Assembly (NCBI RefSeq): GCF_040712315.1
Contig: NC_134023.1
Coordinates: forward strand, 18,237,442 to 18,301,441
Length of the DNA: 64,000 nucleotides
Source: Castanea sativa
Lineage: Eukaryota > Streptophyta > Magnoliopsida > Fagales > Fagaceae
Reading direction: 5' to 3'
Below, piece by piece: positions 1-12,115 of this stretch. The notes beneath the pieces were generated by a model, which saw only the letters and a list, made by a program, of their open reading frames with translations, ran no database searches and was not told the DNA's origin. The position numbers and the translations under genes are program-made. The first letter of the stretch is position 1. The number at the start of each line of letters is the position of its first letter.

Positions 1-347
1 AAGTGTGGCAGGTATGTTATGAGGTTTCTGTAGTGTGAAGAATTTTGAAGAAAATTAGTATTTATATGTCAGAAGGTGTTTTCAAGCGGGCGAATTCCTG
101 CCTCAACCCAGGAATCGCTCTCGACTGTTGGATATGTGTCATATTAATAAAACGTGGGGGACATAGAAGCGCCAATAATTAATTCGGGGCCGTTTCGCAT
201 ACCGAAGCATCGGGAACACGCGATGGGTGATTCAGAAGTTATTTCTGTCAACAATATTGCCAAGATTCTGCAGGGTAAAAGGGTCTTTTTAAGTCGAGAT
301 TCTATTTTTCTCCCGAGGTGAAAAAATAAAGAAACTCGAGGGGCTAT

Positions 348-1151
348 TGTAGGGGTATTGGGCCCAATAGTATATGAAGGACGGCCCAACGAAGTATTTT
401 GGGCTGGAAACCCAAATCCGAAGACATCAGAATGATCGTGGACTATTTAAATATCCAAATACGTCCGAGGAGTAGATTTGTCCTCGGATTACTAGGCCGA
501 GGACATAGGAAGAGAAGTTTAGTATCCCTGGGTTATATTATAAAGAGTCCTACAATTATGGGGATATATTGTATACGTGGAGGACGATAGAAAGAACGGT
601 GGAATGTCTAAAAATAAAGCTGCTACCACCGCCCATACATTAAAAGCTCTGTAAATTGATACGCTGACTGTATAGATGGAAGGATGAGACCTGAGCATAG
701 AGCTTGGAACTTGGTCCCTAATCCCAGCGGGCTTTAGGGAAGAATGGATGGGACAAGTATCCAAAAATGAGGATGGCAACCAGAAAGTGGAAGGTGATGA
801 AGGGAAAGAAAAGGATATAAATAGGAGGGAAGGCATACGAAGAAGGGAGGACTTTTTGGAGGAGAAGAGATAGAGTCAATAGTAAATGATAATCAACACT
901 TGTATCCAAACTTGAGAAATATTATAAACCATCCTCGGAAACAATCCGAGGACGATTTCTCAGTCTTACTCTTTGCAAACGATTCTTTGTTTTGTTCCAT
1001 TGGGCCCAAAGCCCGTTCTTTTTGTAATTGTCTAAACCATCCTTGAAATCTAAATTACAAACCCATTCTCTACAAATTTATTGTGCAGAAAGGCCTTTCA
1101 AGCCCATCTTTCTCCCAGTCGTGGTTTGGGAATTTGAATTGTGTCCTTACA
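348..1151 (+). repeat. Gypsy-like LTR, 804 bp, with TCCTCGG/CCGAGGA words
   Basis: The unit begins TG and ends CA. It contains repeated words TCCGAGG (464-470), TCCTCGG (481-487), CCGAGGA (497-503), and a hairpin-forming pair TCCTCGG (932-938) and TCCGAGGA (945-952). A TATA box lies at 816-823, so the promoter reads left to right. The distal hairpin falls in the R/U5 part and could be an RNA structure. Confidence 0.6.
816..823 (+). promoter_or_regulatory. TATA box of the 348-1151 LTR
   Basis: TATAAATA followed by a purine-rich stretch, about 470 bp into the LTR. The CCGAGGA words at 464-503 lie some 300 bp upstream. Confidence 0.55.
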
Positions 1152-2089
1152 GACATAATCATGAGGTGTAGGTTGCTTTGATATATCAGGAGTAGATCTA
1201 AAATCATGATCAAAACCTCAGTATGTTAGGTAGCCATATTTAGTGTTGATGAAACATATATTCTCAAGATGGAATTCATATCTCTTAACAGAGAAATAAA
1301 ATATTCCCTTGAGATAAGTGAAATGGATTTGGTTATTTGGAGTGTTAGGCCTAACCACTGTAGTAAGGAGTTACTAAGGTATATATTTATGAAATTGGAT
1401 TTCATAAATATATGGTGAATAACTTAAAAGATTAAATCGAGTACTGAAGGATTAAGATGTAGTAATCTTTAAAGTGACAATCTACATTTATAACTTTGTA
1501 TTACTATGAATATTTTATTAAGGGGTTGCATGTACATTAAAGTTTTGGTATATAATTTATAAATATGGCCTAGAGTGCAACTATATTTATATAGTGGTAT
1601 TAAATATAGTTAATGGTAACTTTGAACTTATCAAGAGTTGATAGAAAAGCCCAAGGCCATTTAGAGTTAGTGTCTTATTAGTGCCTTTTGGTCCCACTCC
1701 AAGCCACACACTTAAGCCTAATTGGAGTGGCCCAAAAGGCTAGCCCAATTAGATAATCAGTTAAATATAAAGGGAGAAATATACAGAATTTTGTAACAAG
1801 TTGTAAGTTTATGAAATGGTGTGTATGTGAGTGTAAGCCATTCTCTTATATCCCTTGGAAACTGATGGAGAGACCACACTTCTTAGGCGTTAGTGGAATT
1901 GGAGTGAAGATTAAAAGTGTCACAAAGTATATCTATCCTTTGGTTTTGAATTTCACCACACCAAGGTATGCTCTCTTGTTCTTGAATTCTAAAATTTACA
2001 TAGTACATGCTATCAATTGTGAATGAAGTAGATCCATTAATTTTCCATTGCGTATGTTTTTTTGAGATACAAACCATGTTTTTCCAACA
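1152..2089 (+). mobile_element. 3' two-thirds of a copia-family LTR (about 1.4-kb family)
   Basis: This matches the 3' part of the LTR family that also occurs at 9935-11346, 17037-29947, 18306-29794, 49931-51339, 55508-56898 and 61822-63224. Shared landmarks are a 'TTGATATATCAGGAG' block, an inverted ATATATTTATGAAAT/ATTTCATAAATATAT pair, and an end in TTTTCCAACA. The first roughly 450 bp are missing because the gypsy element ending at 1151 interrupts it. Confidence 0.85.
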
Positions 2090-2104
2090 GACCACTTTGT
2101 TAAC

Positions 2105-3320
2105 TTGGAGCGAAGAAGAGATAGGGAGTATAATCCCACCCCAAGCGTTAGGGTGGAAATGCAGTATACAAAGTACATTGAAAGGAGCCACTCAAGGAAT
2201 GGAAGCCATGTTTTGCACAAGCAAAAAATGCAGAATCTAAGACTAGAGATTGATCATTTATGCAAAAAGTTGCATAAGAAGGAACGTAACAAGAGAGATT
2301 CAACATCCCTATCAAGTGAAGGATTTGATGGGGGCAAAGATCAAACCTACAGACAGAGGTCAAGGACCCCTCCTAGTGAGTCTTTCTCTGTATCTTTACA
2401 AATTGATAAGTTAGAGAAGCATAGGAGAAGGCAAGGAGAAAGTCCATCCCCTAGGAACATGGGTAATGATGCAATGAGCAAGGTCTTTCACCAAATTTCA
2501 AAATCACCCCTCACAAGGAGAATTGACAGAGCCAAGCTTCCTCATTACTTCACTCAGCCTATGTTTACCATTTATAATGGGAGAATCTACCCTATGGAGC
2601 ATGTGAGCCATTTCAATCAAAGGATTGTTATTCACTCCAGCAATGAGGCTCTTATGTGCAAGGTGTTCCCTTCCAACCTCGGACCTGTTTCTATGAGGTG
2701 GTTAGATGGATTGGAGGAAGGTTCAATAAGATCTTTTGAAGAGTTAACCAAAGCATTTGGAGCAAGGTTTGTAATGTGTAGTAGAGTTCCCAAGCCCTTG
2801 GATTCTTTATTGTCCATAGCAATGAGGGAGGGGAAAACTCTTAACACCTACTCAGATGGGTACTAGGAAAAGTTTTAAAAAATAGATGGAGATTATGAGA
2901 ATGTGGCCAAAAGGCATTTTAAGGTGGGGCTTCCAATAAAGCATGATTTGAGGAAATCATTGACAATGAAACCTGCTCGTAGTATGCGTTAACTTATGGA
3001 CCACATTGATGAGTATAAACGGGTAGAAGATTAGACCCAAGGAAAGCGCAAGGCCAGGATCTTCCCTAAAAATAGGGATTCTCGGGCAGGAGGATATAAT
3101 CATAATCGACCCAGAAGGGATTTTCCTAACTAGTGTATCGAATCCTCAATAAGATAAAGAATGAGTCATACTTCAAATGACCCAATAAGATGGGGGGTGA
3201 CCCATCTAAGCGAAACTAGAGTCTCTATTGCCACTATCACTAAGAAAGGGGAGATACAACTGAGGATTGTAGAACTTTACATGACCATTTGAGTCAATTG
3301 GTGAAGAAAAGGAAGTTGAA
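2105..3320 (+). pseudogene. Ty3/gypsy gag relic
   Basis: An open stretch of about 250 codons (2105-2866) has a charged N-terminal part (many R, K, E) and a retrotransposon-gag core around residues 150-250. The core includes FTQPMF, YPMEHVSHFNQR, KVFPSNLGPVSMRWLDGL and SFEELTKAFGARF. It opens at a TTG with no ATG in a sensible place, so the true N-terminus is lost. After the stop at 2866, gag-like sequence continues in broken frames to about 3320. Structural capsid protein of a retrotransposon; not functional here. Confidence 0.85.
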
Positions 3321-3327
3321 GTAGTTT

Positions 3328-3910
3328 TTGCATCAACTTGTAGGGCAGATAGGACAGGCCAAGGCTGGGTATCAAAGAGACATTGCTTCTCAGCCAGCCT
3401 TGGGTACAATTAATGTGATTTTTGCCATGCCCAAGGGTGATGTTAGCTCATACTCAGGGATTATGTCTATAGCTTCAAGCCCAGAACTAGGAGATCAAGC
3501 TCAAGCGTCTAAGAGGGCTAAACTGGAATCATCACCAACCTTGGGTTTCTTAGAGGAAGACAAAATGGGGACATTCCAACCCCATGATGATGCCCTAGTG
3601 GTGACCCTTCAGATTGAGGGGTATGATGTGAAAAAGGGTCCTCGTGGACTAGGGAAGTGGAGCTAACATTATGTACCCAAATTTGTATAAGGGGTTAAAT
3701 CTCAAACCCGAGGATCTGGAGAAGTATGATTCACCTTTAGTTAGATTTGATGAAAGAACGGTAATCCCTCGTAGAATGATCAGGCTACCTATGCAAGCTA
3801 GGGATGAGGAGGTGCAAGTTAACATTATTGTGGTAGAAGCCTATTCCCTTTATACAACTATTTTGGTGAGGCCTTGGCTATGTGGGCACAGTCATCTACC
3901 TTACATTTGA
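3328..3910 (+). pseudogene. Gag C-terminus / aspartic protease relic
   Basis: Two open pieces in different frames (3328-3666 and 3671-3910) together resemble the segment joining gag to the protease. The first contains a QPHDDALVVTLQIEGYDV stretch that normally leads into the catalytic D-S/T-G loop. The second begins MYPNLYKGLNLKPEDL, which normally follows that loop. The catalytic triad itself is destroyed by the frameshift between them, so the protease cannot be active. Confidence 0.8.
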
Positions 3911-4164
3911 AGGTTAAGTATCCCATGCAGGGATGAGTTGGAGAGTTAGTTGGAAGTCAAGCCGTGGCTAGATGATGTTTAGTGGCTGCTATTAGGCAAC
4001 ACTCATTAGATAAAGCTCCAATTGGGAGGGAGGAGGCCCAGTAGCAACTAACTGGTCTCGAGGTTAAACTTGGGACCGAGTCACAGGGGTTACTCTCTAA
4101 AGAATTGGGGAGGTTTAAGATCAGTTCGGATGGAGATAGATATTTTCAAGATGGGCTTAGTTGC

Positions 4165-5880
4165 CCCTTGTGGAGAAAACAAAACTAATGGATTTTTTGA
4201 AGAATAATGTGGATGTCTTTGCATGGAATGCTTATGATGCACTGAGGATTGATCTTGAGTTTATATTTCATTAGCTGCATGTAAATCTTAATGTTGTACC
4301 AAGAAGGCAACCACCCCGATGCTCTTCAAAAAAGCATGTCGAGGCAGTAAAGGAAGAGGTGAATAAACTTAAGTAGGCTAGGGCTATCAAGGAAGCTTTT
4401 TACCTTAAGTGGTTGGCTAATACTGTGGTGGTGAAGAAGAAGAATGGATAATGGTGCGTGTGTATTGATTTCATGAATTTGAACAAAGTGTGCCCAAAGA
4501 ATCCTTTCCCTGTTCCTCGGATTGACCAACTGGTGGATGCGACTGTTGGACATCCTCGGATGAGTTTCTTGGATTCTTTTCAAGGATACCATCAAATGCC
4601 TCTGGCATTGTCTGACCAGGAAAAAAACAGCCTTCCAAGCTACCACTAGCAATTATCATTATCTGGTAATGCTTTTTGGTTGAAAGAATGCAGGGTCTAA
4701 GTCTCAAAGAATGGTGTCCTGGATGTTTGAAGCGCAAATCGGGAGGAATGTTGAGGCGTACATTGATGATATGGTGGTGTTGGGGACATATTTTTATGTA
4801 ATTAGTATATTCTTTGACAAAACGCACTTTACTTGTATTTGAGTATATCTAAGTAGGTTCAAGATGATCATTACAAGTGGTAAAATTGAGACATGAAGAT
4901 TACTCAAGAACTGCTCAAGAAAAGTGCAAATCTGTGAGTCTTGACACCTACTCGACAAAAGCTTGATCTGTTGAGATTCATTAAAGCTCGATAGATGTCT
5001 CGATCTATCGAGCTTACGGGATTTAGTCTATAGCCAGCAACGTTTTTATTCTAAAAGACTATTTGTTTATGGGTTTGTATAATTCTTATTGGACTAGGAA
5101 AGCCTAAGGTTTGTGTAAACCTATTTGGAATAGGAGAGCCCATTAAGCTCCTATTTGAAGGAGGTGGAAAAAGAAAAACCTAACCCTAGAGAGCTTCATA
5201 AGGTTTTCTTTTTGAAACCCTAGCCTCCTCCTACAGAAGAAAGAGTTCTTGCTATATTTCTTCTACACCTTTGGGTTTTGTAACCAAGAAAAGTCTTTTG
5301 CACCAACATTGAAGATCTTATTGGTGTTTCAAAGGGTTGCGGTAGAGTTTGTCACGTACTGGGATCCGTGCATCAAAAGGAGAGATTGTCACTATAGAAT
5401 AAGTCCAATTGGGTATTGGGGTAAGGGTTCAACTGTAGGTTGGTAGAAGGTACTGGGATTCCTTTACTTGTAACCGCTTGTTTTGATAATAGTGGATTCT
5501 CGAGAGTGGTGACCTTAAAATCACCCGATGGGGTTTTGCCTCCATGGTTTTCCCTATTTGTAAACAAATCACCGTGTCAATTTAATTTCCACTACATTTA
5601 GTTATTTGGTGATTTGTTTGTGCTACCATGCACTTGCATGTTAAATTGGTTAATTAATTGAACTTGGCTAATTATTCAATTAATCCATCACAAGGGGTCA
5701 ATACGTTTTTGGCCTATCAAGTGGTAAAAAGTAAACAGGTCTCGGAGCATTTGAAGTACCTAAAAGATGTATTTTCGGTGCTTAGGAAACATAAATTATG
5801 TCTTAATGCATCTAAATGCCCTTTCAGCGTAAGCTCGGGAAACATTTTAGGCTACATGGTTATACATATCGGGGAATAAA
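4165..5880 (+). pseudogene. Ty3/gypsy reverse transcriptase relic, split by a solo LTR
   Basis: Recognisable RT pieces in order: DVFAWNAYDALRID near 4210; the CIDFMNLNKVCPKNPFPVPRIDQLVD block at 4458-4535; the FLDSFQGYHQM block at 4565-4600; and the catalytic-site relic AYIDDMVV at about 4756-4777. The reading then breaks at the inserted LTR and resumes at 5725 with VVKSKQVSEHLKYL and NASKCPFSVSSGNILGYMV. Several internal stops are present. The two halves together give one RT domain of normal length. Confidence 0.88.
4778..5719 (+). mobile_element. Solo LTR, 942 bp, inside gypsy RT
   Basis: Starts TGTTGGGGACA and ends GGCCTATCA. Flanks GGTGG (4773-4777) and AGTGG (5720-5724) are a 5-bp TSD with one mismatch, and removing the LTR rejoins the RT reading frame. 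It is the same family as the minus-strand LTR 45731-46624. It contains the inverted pair GCTCGATAGATG / CTATCGAGC at 4986-5013. No gene inside. Confidence 0.9.
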
Positions 5881-5959
5881 GGTTAATCCTAACCTAATCA
5901 AGGCTATCAAATATTTGCACCCTCCTTGGAACCCCAAGGAAGTATAAAATTGGTAGGGA

Positions 5960-6890
5960 TGACGACTGCTCTGAACATGTTTATTTCACAGTCAGCAGAT
6001 TGGTGTTGGTTGTTTTTTAGCTCCTTCACAAGTGGAAAAACTTTAAATGGACTGAGGAATGTGTAGAAGCCTTCGAAGATTTGAAGCGATATTTGTCGTA
6101 TCCTCTTGTTCTCTCTCTACCCAAGGAGGAGGAGGTATTATATGCTTAAATAGCAATCATAGATCATGCAGTAAGTTTGGTTTTGATTAAAACAGAGAAT
6201 GGAGTGCAAAGGCCTGTCTATTATGTTGGCAAATCCTTACAAGAGGCGGAGACTCGCTACTTGCCCTTGGAAAAAATGGTTTTGGCCATTATACATGCTA
6301 CAAAGAAGCTTCTTCATTATTTCCATGTGCATATTGTCGTAGTGCTCATGTGACTCCTTTTGTAGGCATTGCTACAAAAGTCTGATTATACGGGAAGGGT
6401 TGCTAAATGGGGAACCATGCTTGGGGCCTTCGACATTAAGTACTTGCCCTATACTACTGTAAAGGGGTTGTAGAATTTACTGAGGATGCTGCGGGGGACG
6501 AGAGGCTAGGACCAAGTGTTTTGGCGGTTTTAGCCTCTTCTCCTACAACTTAGGAGACGAAACGACGAACCAAAAGGGCTCCGGAGTGGGTATTGTACTG
6601 GTATCCCCTGAGAAGCTTGTATTGAAAAAGTCCTTACAGTTGGGCTTCCCGACCATAAATAATGAACCTGAGTATGAAACTTTATTGGCCAAGATGGCAA
6701 TGGTTGACAGGCATCAAGGGAAAGTTGTAGAAATGTATTTGGATTCACAATTGGTGGTTGGGAAAGTCAATGGGGAATTTGAGGCTAGAGATCAACGAAT
6801 ACAAGGGTATCTCATCAAAGTTAGGCATGCCCAATCTTGTTTTAAAAGTTTCACCCTAAAGTAAATCCCGAGAGGGCAAAACTCCCATGC
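5960..6890 (+). pseudogene. RNase H relic(s) of the gypsy element
   Basis: Around 6180-6340 broken frames carry the usual RT-connection/RNase H text (RPVYYVGKSL, ETRYLPLEKMVLAII). A second open piece, 6586-6864, has the archaeal-type RNase H look typical of Tat gypsy elements: GIVLVSPE, then NNEPEYETLLAKMAM, then LDSQLVVGKVNGEFEA. The expected first Asp of the second domain is in broken sequence upstream. Confidence 0.75.
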
Positions 6891-7194
6891 AGATTCGTTG
6901 GCTATGTTAGCCACATCTTCGAGATTAGGCCTACCTCAAGTCATAATTACAGAGGATTTAGTAACTCCCGACCATGATGATCAGCTTCCAGTTAGAATTC
7001 ATAGCATCCAAGTTGGGCTAAGTTGGATGGACCCTTTCGTTTCATTCTTAAAGGGAGGATTGTTGCTTGAGGATAAAAGTGAAGTAGAGAAAATATGTAG
7101 GAAGGTCCCATGATATTGGCTTTCCAAGGAGCAAAAGTTATATTAACACTCCCACTCAAAACTGTATCTATTATGTGTACATCTAGAGGCTATA

Positions 7195-7730
7195 GAACCA
7201 TTGTTGGAGGAGCTGCTTAAAAGGATTTATGGAAGTCATATTGGGGGAAGGTATTTATCTTATAGAGCTCTTACCCAAGGATACTAGTGGCCATGTATGC
7301 AAAAAGCTGCTTAAGATTATGTTAAGAAATGTGATCAATGTCAAAGGTATGCCATAAATATTCATCAACCTAGAGGGTTCTTGAATCCAGTTTCTAGTCC
7401 TTGGTCGTTTGCCTAATAGGACTTGGACATAGTGGGGCCACTCCCAAGGGCTGCTAGTAACCGAAGATGGCTCCTCATTAGGACTAATTACTTCACAAAA
7501 TGGGTGGAAGCTGAGCTCCTTTCTAACATTAGGGACATGGATGCGGAAAAGTTCATTTGGAGGAACATTGTTACAAGGTTGGGGATTCCTCACACCCTGG
7601 TCTCAGATAATAAACTCTAATTTGACAGTAAGGCCTTCAAAAGGTATTGTGGGAATCTAGGTATCAGAATTATGTATTTTATTTCAGCCTATCCATAGGG
7701 AAATAGCCTAACAAACTTGTCACTAATGCT
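7195..7730 (+). pseudogene. Integrase relic of the gypsy element
   Basis: The HHCC zinc-binding region is visible near 7225-7345 (CDQCQRY in frame at about 7330). The catalytic core follows at 7423-7620: MDIVGPLPRA, TNYFTKWVEAE, then HTLVSDN, the last two holding the DDE-core context. A stop after DNKL interrupts it, and text decays by about 7730. No C-terminal GPY/F region is visible. Confidence 0.8.
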
Positions 7731-8220
7731 TAGCTACAATGGCATCCTTTAAATAGAAAATTGATGGTGAGTGTTGATTATTCTTTTTGTAATTTTGTTT
7801 TTCTTGTTTTGACACATTTTAAACATTTTTCTAGGACACATGGCATCATTCAAACTGAAAATTGATAGTAAATGTTGAGTAGATGAAAATATTTTGTGCC
7901 AATGCCCCTAGTTTAGACATGCTTACATAGAAAAATGATGACATGCTTTGCATAAAAAATTGTAAAAATGTTTGCGTACAAAATTTAATGGGCCATTCCT
8001 TATAGGGGAGACATTCTTGATGCCAAACAAACATTCCTAGCCTAAAATTCATCGGAAAAAGGTCTTAATTTTGATTTTTAGGATATTTTTTAGGTGATTG
8101 TGACTGGGCCTTTGAAAGCCTACCTATGTCCCTCACTTACAAAGGATCAATGTAGAATGGTGGTATGAAATATTTTTCTTTTTCAAATGAACAAACGATG
8201 ATCCTTTGAACAACCCTTTT
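7731..8220. other. Non-coding tail, no gene seen
   Basis: AT-rich sequence with two related direct copies of about 40 bp (7739-7778 and 7840-7880, both starting ATGGCATC). No protein similarity was recognised. Positions 8216-8220 (CTTTT) are the left TSD of the large element that begins at 8221; the pre-insertion sequence continues at 32416. Confidence 0.6.
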
Positions 8221-8604
8221 TGTAAGATTGAATTTATTCAATTATTTTGTTAGCTTTATTCCGTGCCAATTTGCTTGTAATTCAGCATTTAGAAAGCCTG
8301 TATTTAGGTGAGAATCATATAAGGGTAGTGTGGGAGAGAGTGTGAAGAAAAGCTCAAGAGTGTGCACTCAAGCTGGACCTCGCAATTGGATCTTGCAACT
8401 GGCTTGCGACTAGCAAGTCGCGAAAGGAGGCAGACCTGTGAAGCATACAGAGGAGCTAAAGAGTCACGCTAACTAGAGCACTACAGGATAAAACTTCCAG
8501 ACTGGCCAGGCAGATAGCTCGCGACTCAATCAAGTCGTGAGGTCAAGTAGCCAAACCACTTTGTTTGGGAAAAACTGACCTTTCACATTCCAAACACACA
8601 TTAG

Positions 8605-8612
8605 TATAAATA
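8605..8612 (+). promoter_or_regulatory. TATA box of the Sirevirus-like 5' LTR
   Basis: TATAAATA followed by CCCC, preceded within 60-200 bp by TTGCGAC / GTCGCGA / TCGCGACTC words. The same arrangement recurs in the 3' LTR (TATA at 31706-31713). Confidence 0.6.
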
Positions 8613-8627
8613 CCCCTTATTCCCATG

Positions 8628-9462
8628 TGTTAGGTTCTAAGAACTTTAGGTTTAAATGTATTAGGACACTAATTTGTAATGTTGGCAAACCGTGATCAAA
8701 ACGTGTTAGTCTTGTTTAGATTGCTCAAAGTATATATGTCTTATGCAAAGTTGGAATTAAGTGCACTGCAGAATTTACTGTGCAATTTTGCCTGGCTCGA
8801 TCGATTAAGAATTAGAGTAGACCGATCAAAAGTCATGCAGATTGTTTTTTCTGCGGATTTTTCCAACTCAACCCAAGCTTGTGTTGTGTGTAGGGTTTTA
8901 TGTTTTCCCCTAGGTATAAAAGGGAAAACCCTAGCACATTTTTAGAGAGTTGCTGATTCTCTTTATGCTGTGTGTGTGAATTTTGTATGAGATATAAAGG
9001 TGTTTGCCTTCACATACACTTAGGGTTATTAAGATCTAGATGATGTCAAGAGCTTGGTGATCGATTCAGTTGTAGATTCAAGAGCTTAAAGATATACAAG
9101 TGGGAGTGCTTGTCCTTGCTGGGAATCCAAGAAAGAAGTAGTCCGTGGACTCGGAGCTGTCACGTGGTCATGGTAGTAAGCCTCCTACTCGAGGTAGCAA
9201 TAGGATGTTAGTGGTCTAAGTCGCTATTGTGTAAACTTCAATTCTTTCATAGTGGATTCAGTTTTACCTTGAGGATAGCTAGGTTAAATCCTCCTCAGGT
9301 TTTTAACCGGTTTGGTTTTCTTGGGTCATCATATCATTGTGTTATTTATTTTTCCGCTGCTTTACATGATATGATATATTTGTGTTAACCTAGATCTGCA
9401 TAATTTACCTAAGTTAATCACTTGGCTAAAAAACTAGGTTAAACTGGTTGTTTTAAGGGGTC
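8628..9462 (+). repeat. 5' LTR of the env-like-only element
   Basis: Matches 12648-13493 along its length. It contains GCTCGATCGATT (8795-8806) and GACCGATC (8820-8827) upstream of TATAAAAG (8915-8922). Its last bases do not match the partner: at 9463 the text switches to a 19-bp copy of 9276-9294, and no initiator-Met PBS follows. Confidence 0.82.
8915..8922 (+). promoter_or_regulatory. TATA box of the env-like element's 5' LTR
   Basis: TATAAAAG in the context TAGGTATAAAAGGG. The 3' LTR has the same box at 12934-12941. CGATCGAT-like words lie about 90-120 bp upstream in each copy. Confidence 0.6.
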
Positions 9463-9614
9463 TAGCTAGGTTAAATCCTCCCAATTGTTGATTTTTTCAT
9501 GCATCATATAGAATTGTTATTTCTATATTTGTTTTGTGCTAACTTGCAGTTTGCCCTTGGTTTTCTTGTTCTTTTTTGGCTCTTTTCTGTGTGTCTTGTC
9601 CTATTCTTAGCACC

Positions 9615-12115
9615 ATGCCTAGGAAGACTACAACACATAGCCAAGCCCTCTCATCTCCTCCTCCTTTTTAGCATGATAGGTTTTTGAGTGAGAAACACTA
9701 GGAAACCTAAGAGAACTTGAACCTTTTGAGGAATATTTGGGCTAAGAGAAAGGTTCTTTTAGATGAGCTAGATCTCGAGATTAGGAGAAACTTTAAACGT
9801 AGGGGATGGTTACCTTTGTTAGATATTTCTCACCCCCCTCCGGCTACCATGATCAAAGAGTTCTATTCGAACCTCTTTGTTCACTCCTATGATGCCAAAA
9901 CTCTTGTGAGGAGTTGGATTCGTGGTGATGAGTATGAAGAAAAAACTAGTTTTGTATCTCATACAAAACACATAACGGAAGCAGCAAACAAGGATCTATT
10001 TCATTCATGATTGATAACGTGCACTATGTAAATTTCAAAATTTAAGAACAAGATAGCGTACCTTGGTGTGGAGAAATTCAAAACAAAGATTAGAAGTACT
10101 TAGGAACACTTTTAATCTTCACTCCAATTCCACTTTACGCATAAGATGTGTGGTCTTTCAATCAATTTTCAAAGAGAGAATGAAAATGTGTCTTACTCTC
10201 ACATACACACCATTTCTTATATCTCTAATAAAAATTTTGTATGTTTCTCCCTTTATAACTAACTAATTATCTAATTGAGTTGGCCTATTGGGCCTTTCCA
10301 ATTGAGCTTTAGTGTGTGGCTTGGAGTGGGACCAAAAGGGACCAATAAGACACTAACTCCAATGGGCCTTGGGCTTTTCCATCAACTCTTGACAAGTCTA
10401 AAGTTACCATTAGTTATATTTAATATCATTATATAAATATAATTGCACTCTAGGCCTTATTAATAAATTATATCCCAAGACTTTATTATACATGCAACCC
10501 CTTCATAAAATATTCGTAGTAACACAAAGTCATGAATGTAGACTGCCACTTTGTAAATTACTACATCTTATCCTTTAGTACCTAGTTTAATCTTTCAAAG
10601 TTATTCATTATATATTTATGAAATCCAATTTCATAAATATATACTTTAGTAATTTCTTACTAAAGTGGTTAGGCCTAACTCTCTGAATAACTGAACCCAT
10701 TAAACTTATCTTAAGGGAATATTTTATATCTCCATCAAGAGACTATGAATTCCATCTTGAGAATATATGTTCCATCAACACTAAATGTGGCTGCCCAACA
10801 TATTGAGATTTTGACCATCACTTTAGATCTCACTCCTGATATATCAAAGCAACCTACACCTCATGATCAGGTCCATTATTCTCTCAGGATTAAGAGTTCA
10901 TGCAAATAGAAGTCGTGAGATTTATTATTCATTTGACAATCGTTAGGAGAATAATAAATCTTACAGCGGTCTAGTTCAATATGTCTTAACTCTTAAAACA
11001 TATCAACATATCAACTAGAAGTCTCCACTTCCATGATCAAGACAAATCATCTCAGTTGATACGTTATAGTCCTCGCAGATGAAATGCCCAATTTCATCAC
11101 TGACTACGAACTATAAATTCTGAGTTTACAAAGAACTTGTGATTTTATATCTTCTGTGACTAAATCACATAAATCACATACTATGCATCTCATGGACTAT
11201 ATGATAATGTCCAAATATTCATGTTACCATTATTTAAGATAATAATAAAATAACTTTATCAATCACAATATTAAGTCATACATAATGTCACACATAATAT
11301 CATACATAGTATCATACAATAGGATTTAAGGGCACAAATCCTAATAGAGTACACCATTACCCCTTTGGTAGTGGCTACTACTCTTGGGTGCCTCTAGTTC
11401 AACATCTTGTCTACCCTTATGATAAGTCTCCTCTCCTAGACGACATCATGTCTTACATCATTGGGTCTTCTATCTAGTGGGGTTCTGATCCTCAGATCAC
11501 GTTTGCTGAGTTGACCGAGATTCACTATCTCTTCTTTCGGATTGCTTGTCATTCTTTGTGGCCTATCTCTCATTTGAACACCATCCCTTTAAAGCGTGTG
11601 TGTTTTTGTATACCCTTATTACTGATGTTCCTATGATTTTTCCTCATTTGTTCATGTGCTCTTTGATTGAGGTTCATCAGAGTAGTTCTACTGCTCACGC
11701 TCTTTTCTTTCTGATTTTTATTCATCGTATTCTTTTGCATTTGGGTTTAGCGAACTTTCCTGCTTCTGAGCCTGTGCATATCATTGCTCCTAAAGGTGCC
11801 ACCTTTCTTAGACAGTGAGCTGCTCAGAGGAGATCCAGCCCTAAACGTCCTAGGGTTAAGTCTTCTGGTGTTGTACCTCCTCCTCCTCCTTCCTCTACAG
11901 GTGATACTTTTGCTAAGGCGTCTATCGATCCTACTATTGCTGATGTTCTTCTGCCTTCTACTTCAAATAATTCAGACATTTGATGTATGTTAGAGACTGT
12001 CATGACCGTTCAGGCAGCTCATGGTCAGCTTTTGGTGGACATGTTTGATGAGCTTCGTGCTTTACAAGTGGATTTGGATAGTATTAGACCGCCACCTCCT
12101 TTTGATGATGAGTAA
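9615..12115 (+). pseudogene. Env-like / 'putative plant transposon protein' ORF relic, split by a solo LTR
   Basis: An ATG at 9615 opens a frame rich in Thr/Ser/Pro. It carries stops but stays in one frame through RNIWAKRKVLLDELD, RGWLPLLDISHPPPATMI and EFYSNLFVH to the solo LTR at 9935. After the LTR the same type of sequence resumes at 11348 (LVYPYDKSPLLDDIMSYI, FAELTEIHYLFFRIA). It ends near 12115 with a Pro-rich tail (IRPPPPFDDE). This order is that of the ORF Sireviruses carry downstream of pol; its role is unknown. At least four in-frame stops make it non-functional. Confidence 0.75.
9935..11346 (-). mobile_element. Solo LTR of the 1.4-kb copia family (minus)
   Basis: 1412 bp reading TGAAGAAAA at the left; the right end reads CCTAATA, where a terminal TG has become TA on the minus strand. 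Perfect TSD GAGTA at 9930-9934 and 11347-11351. It interrupts the env-like ORF of the host element. Confidence 0.92.

Larger units (their letters stand above)
1..1151 (+). mobile_element. 3' end of a Ty3/gypsy-like LTR element
   Basis: The block ends in a complete LTR-like unit (348-1151) that starts TGTAGGGG and ends CCTTACA. A purine-rich stretch (about 331-343, ACTCGAGGGG) sits just upstream, where a polypurine tract belongs. Positions 1-347 would be the 3' untranslated tail; I see no coding sequence there. The element cuts a copia-family LTR whose 3' part resumes at 1152. The rest of the element lies left of the window. Assignment to gypsy is inferred from LTR length and purine tract only. 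Confidence 0.6.
2090..7730 (+). mobile_element. Decayed Ty3/gypsy gag-pol relic
   Basis: Gag, protease, reverse transcriptase, RNase H and integrase pieces follow in Ty3/gypsy order on the plus strand. Every domain is broken by stops or frameshifts. No LTR can be assigned at either end; an LTR fragment of another family abuts its left side at 2089. A solo LTR (4778-5719) sits inside the RT domain. Internal similarity to the intact-looking domains of the younger element at 19246-29301 supports the domain order. Confidence 0.85.
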
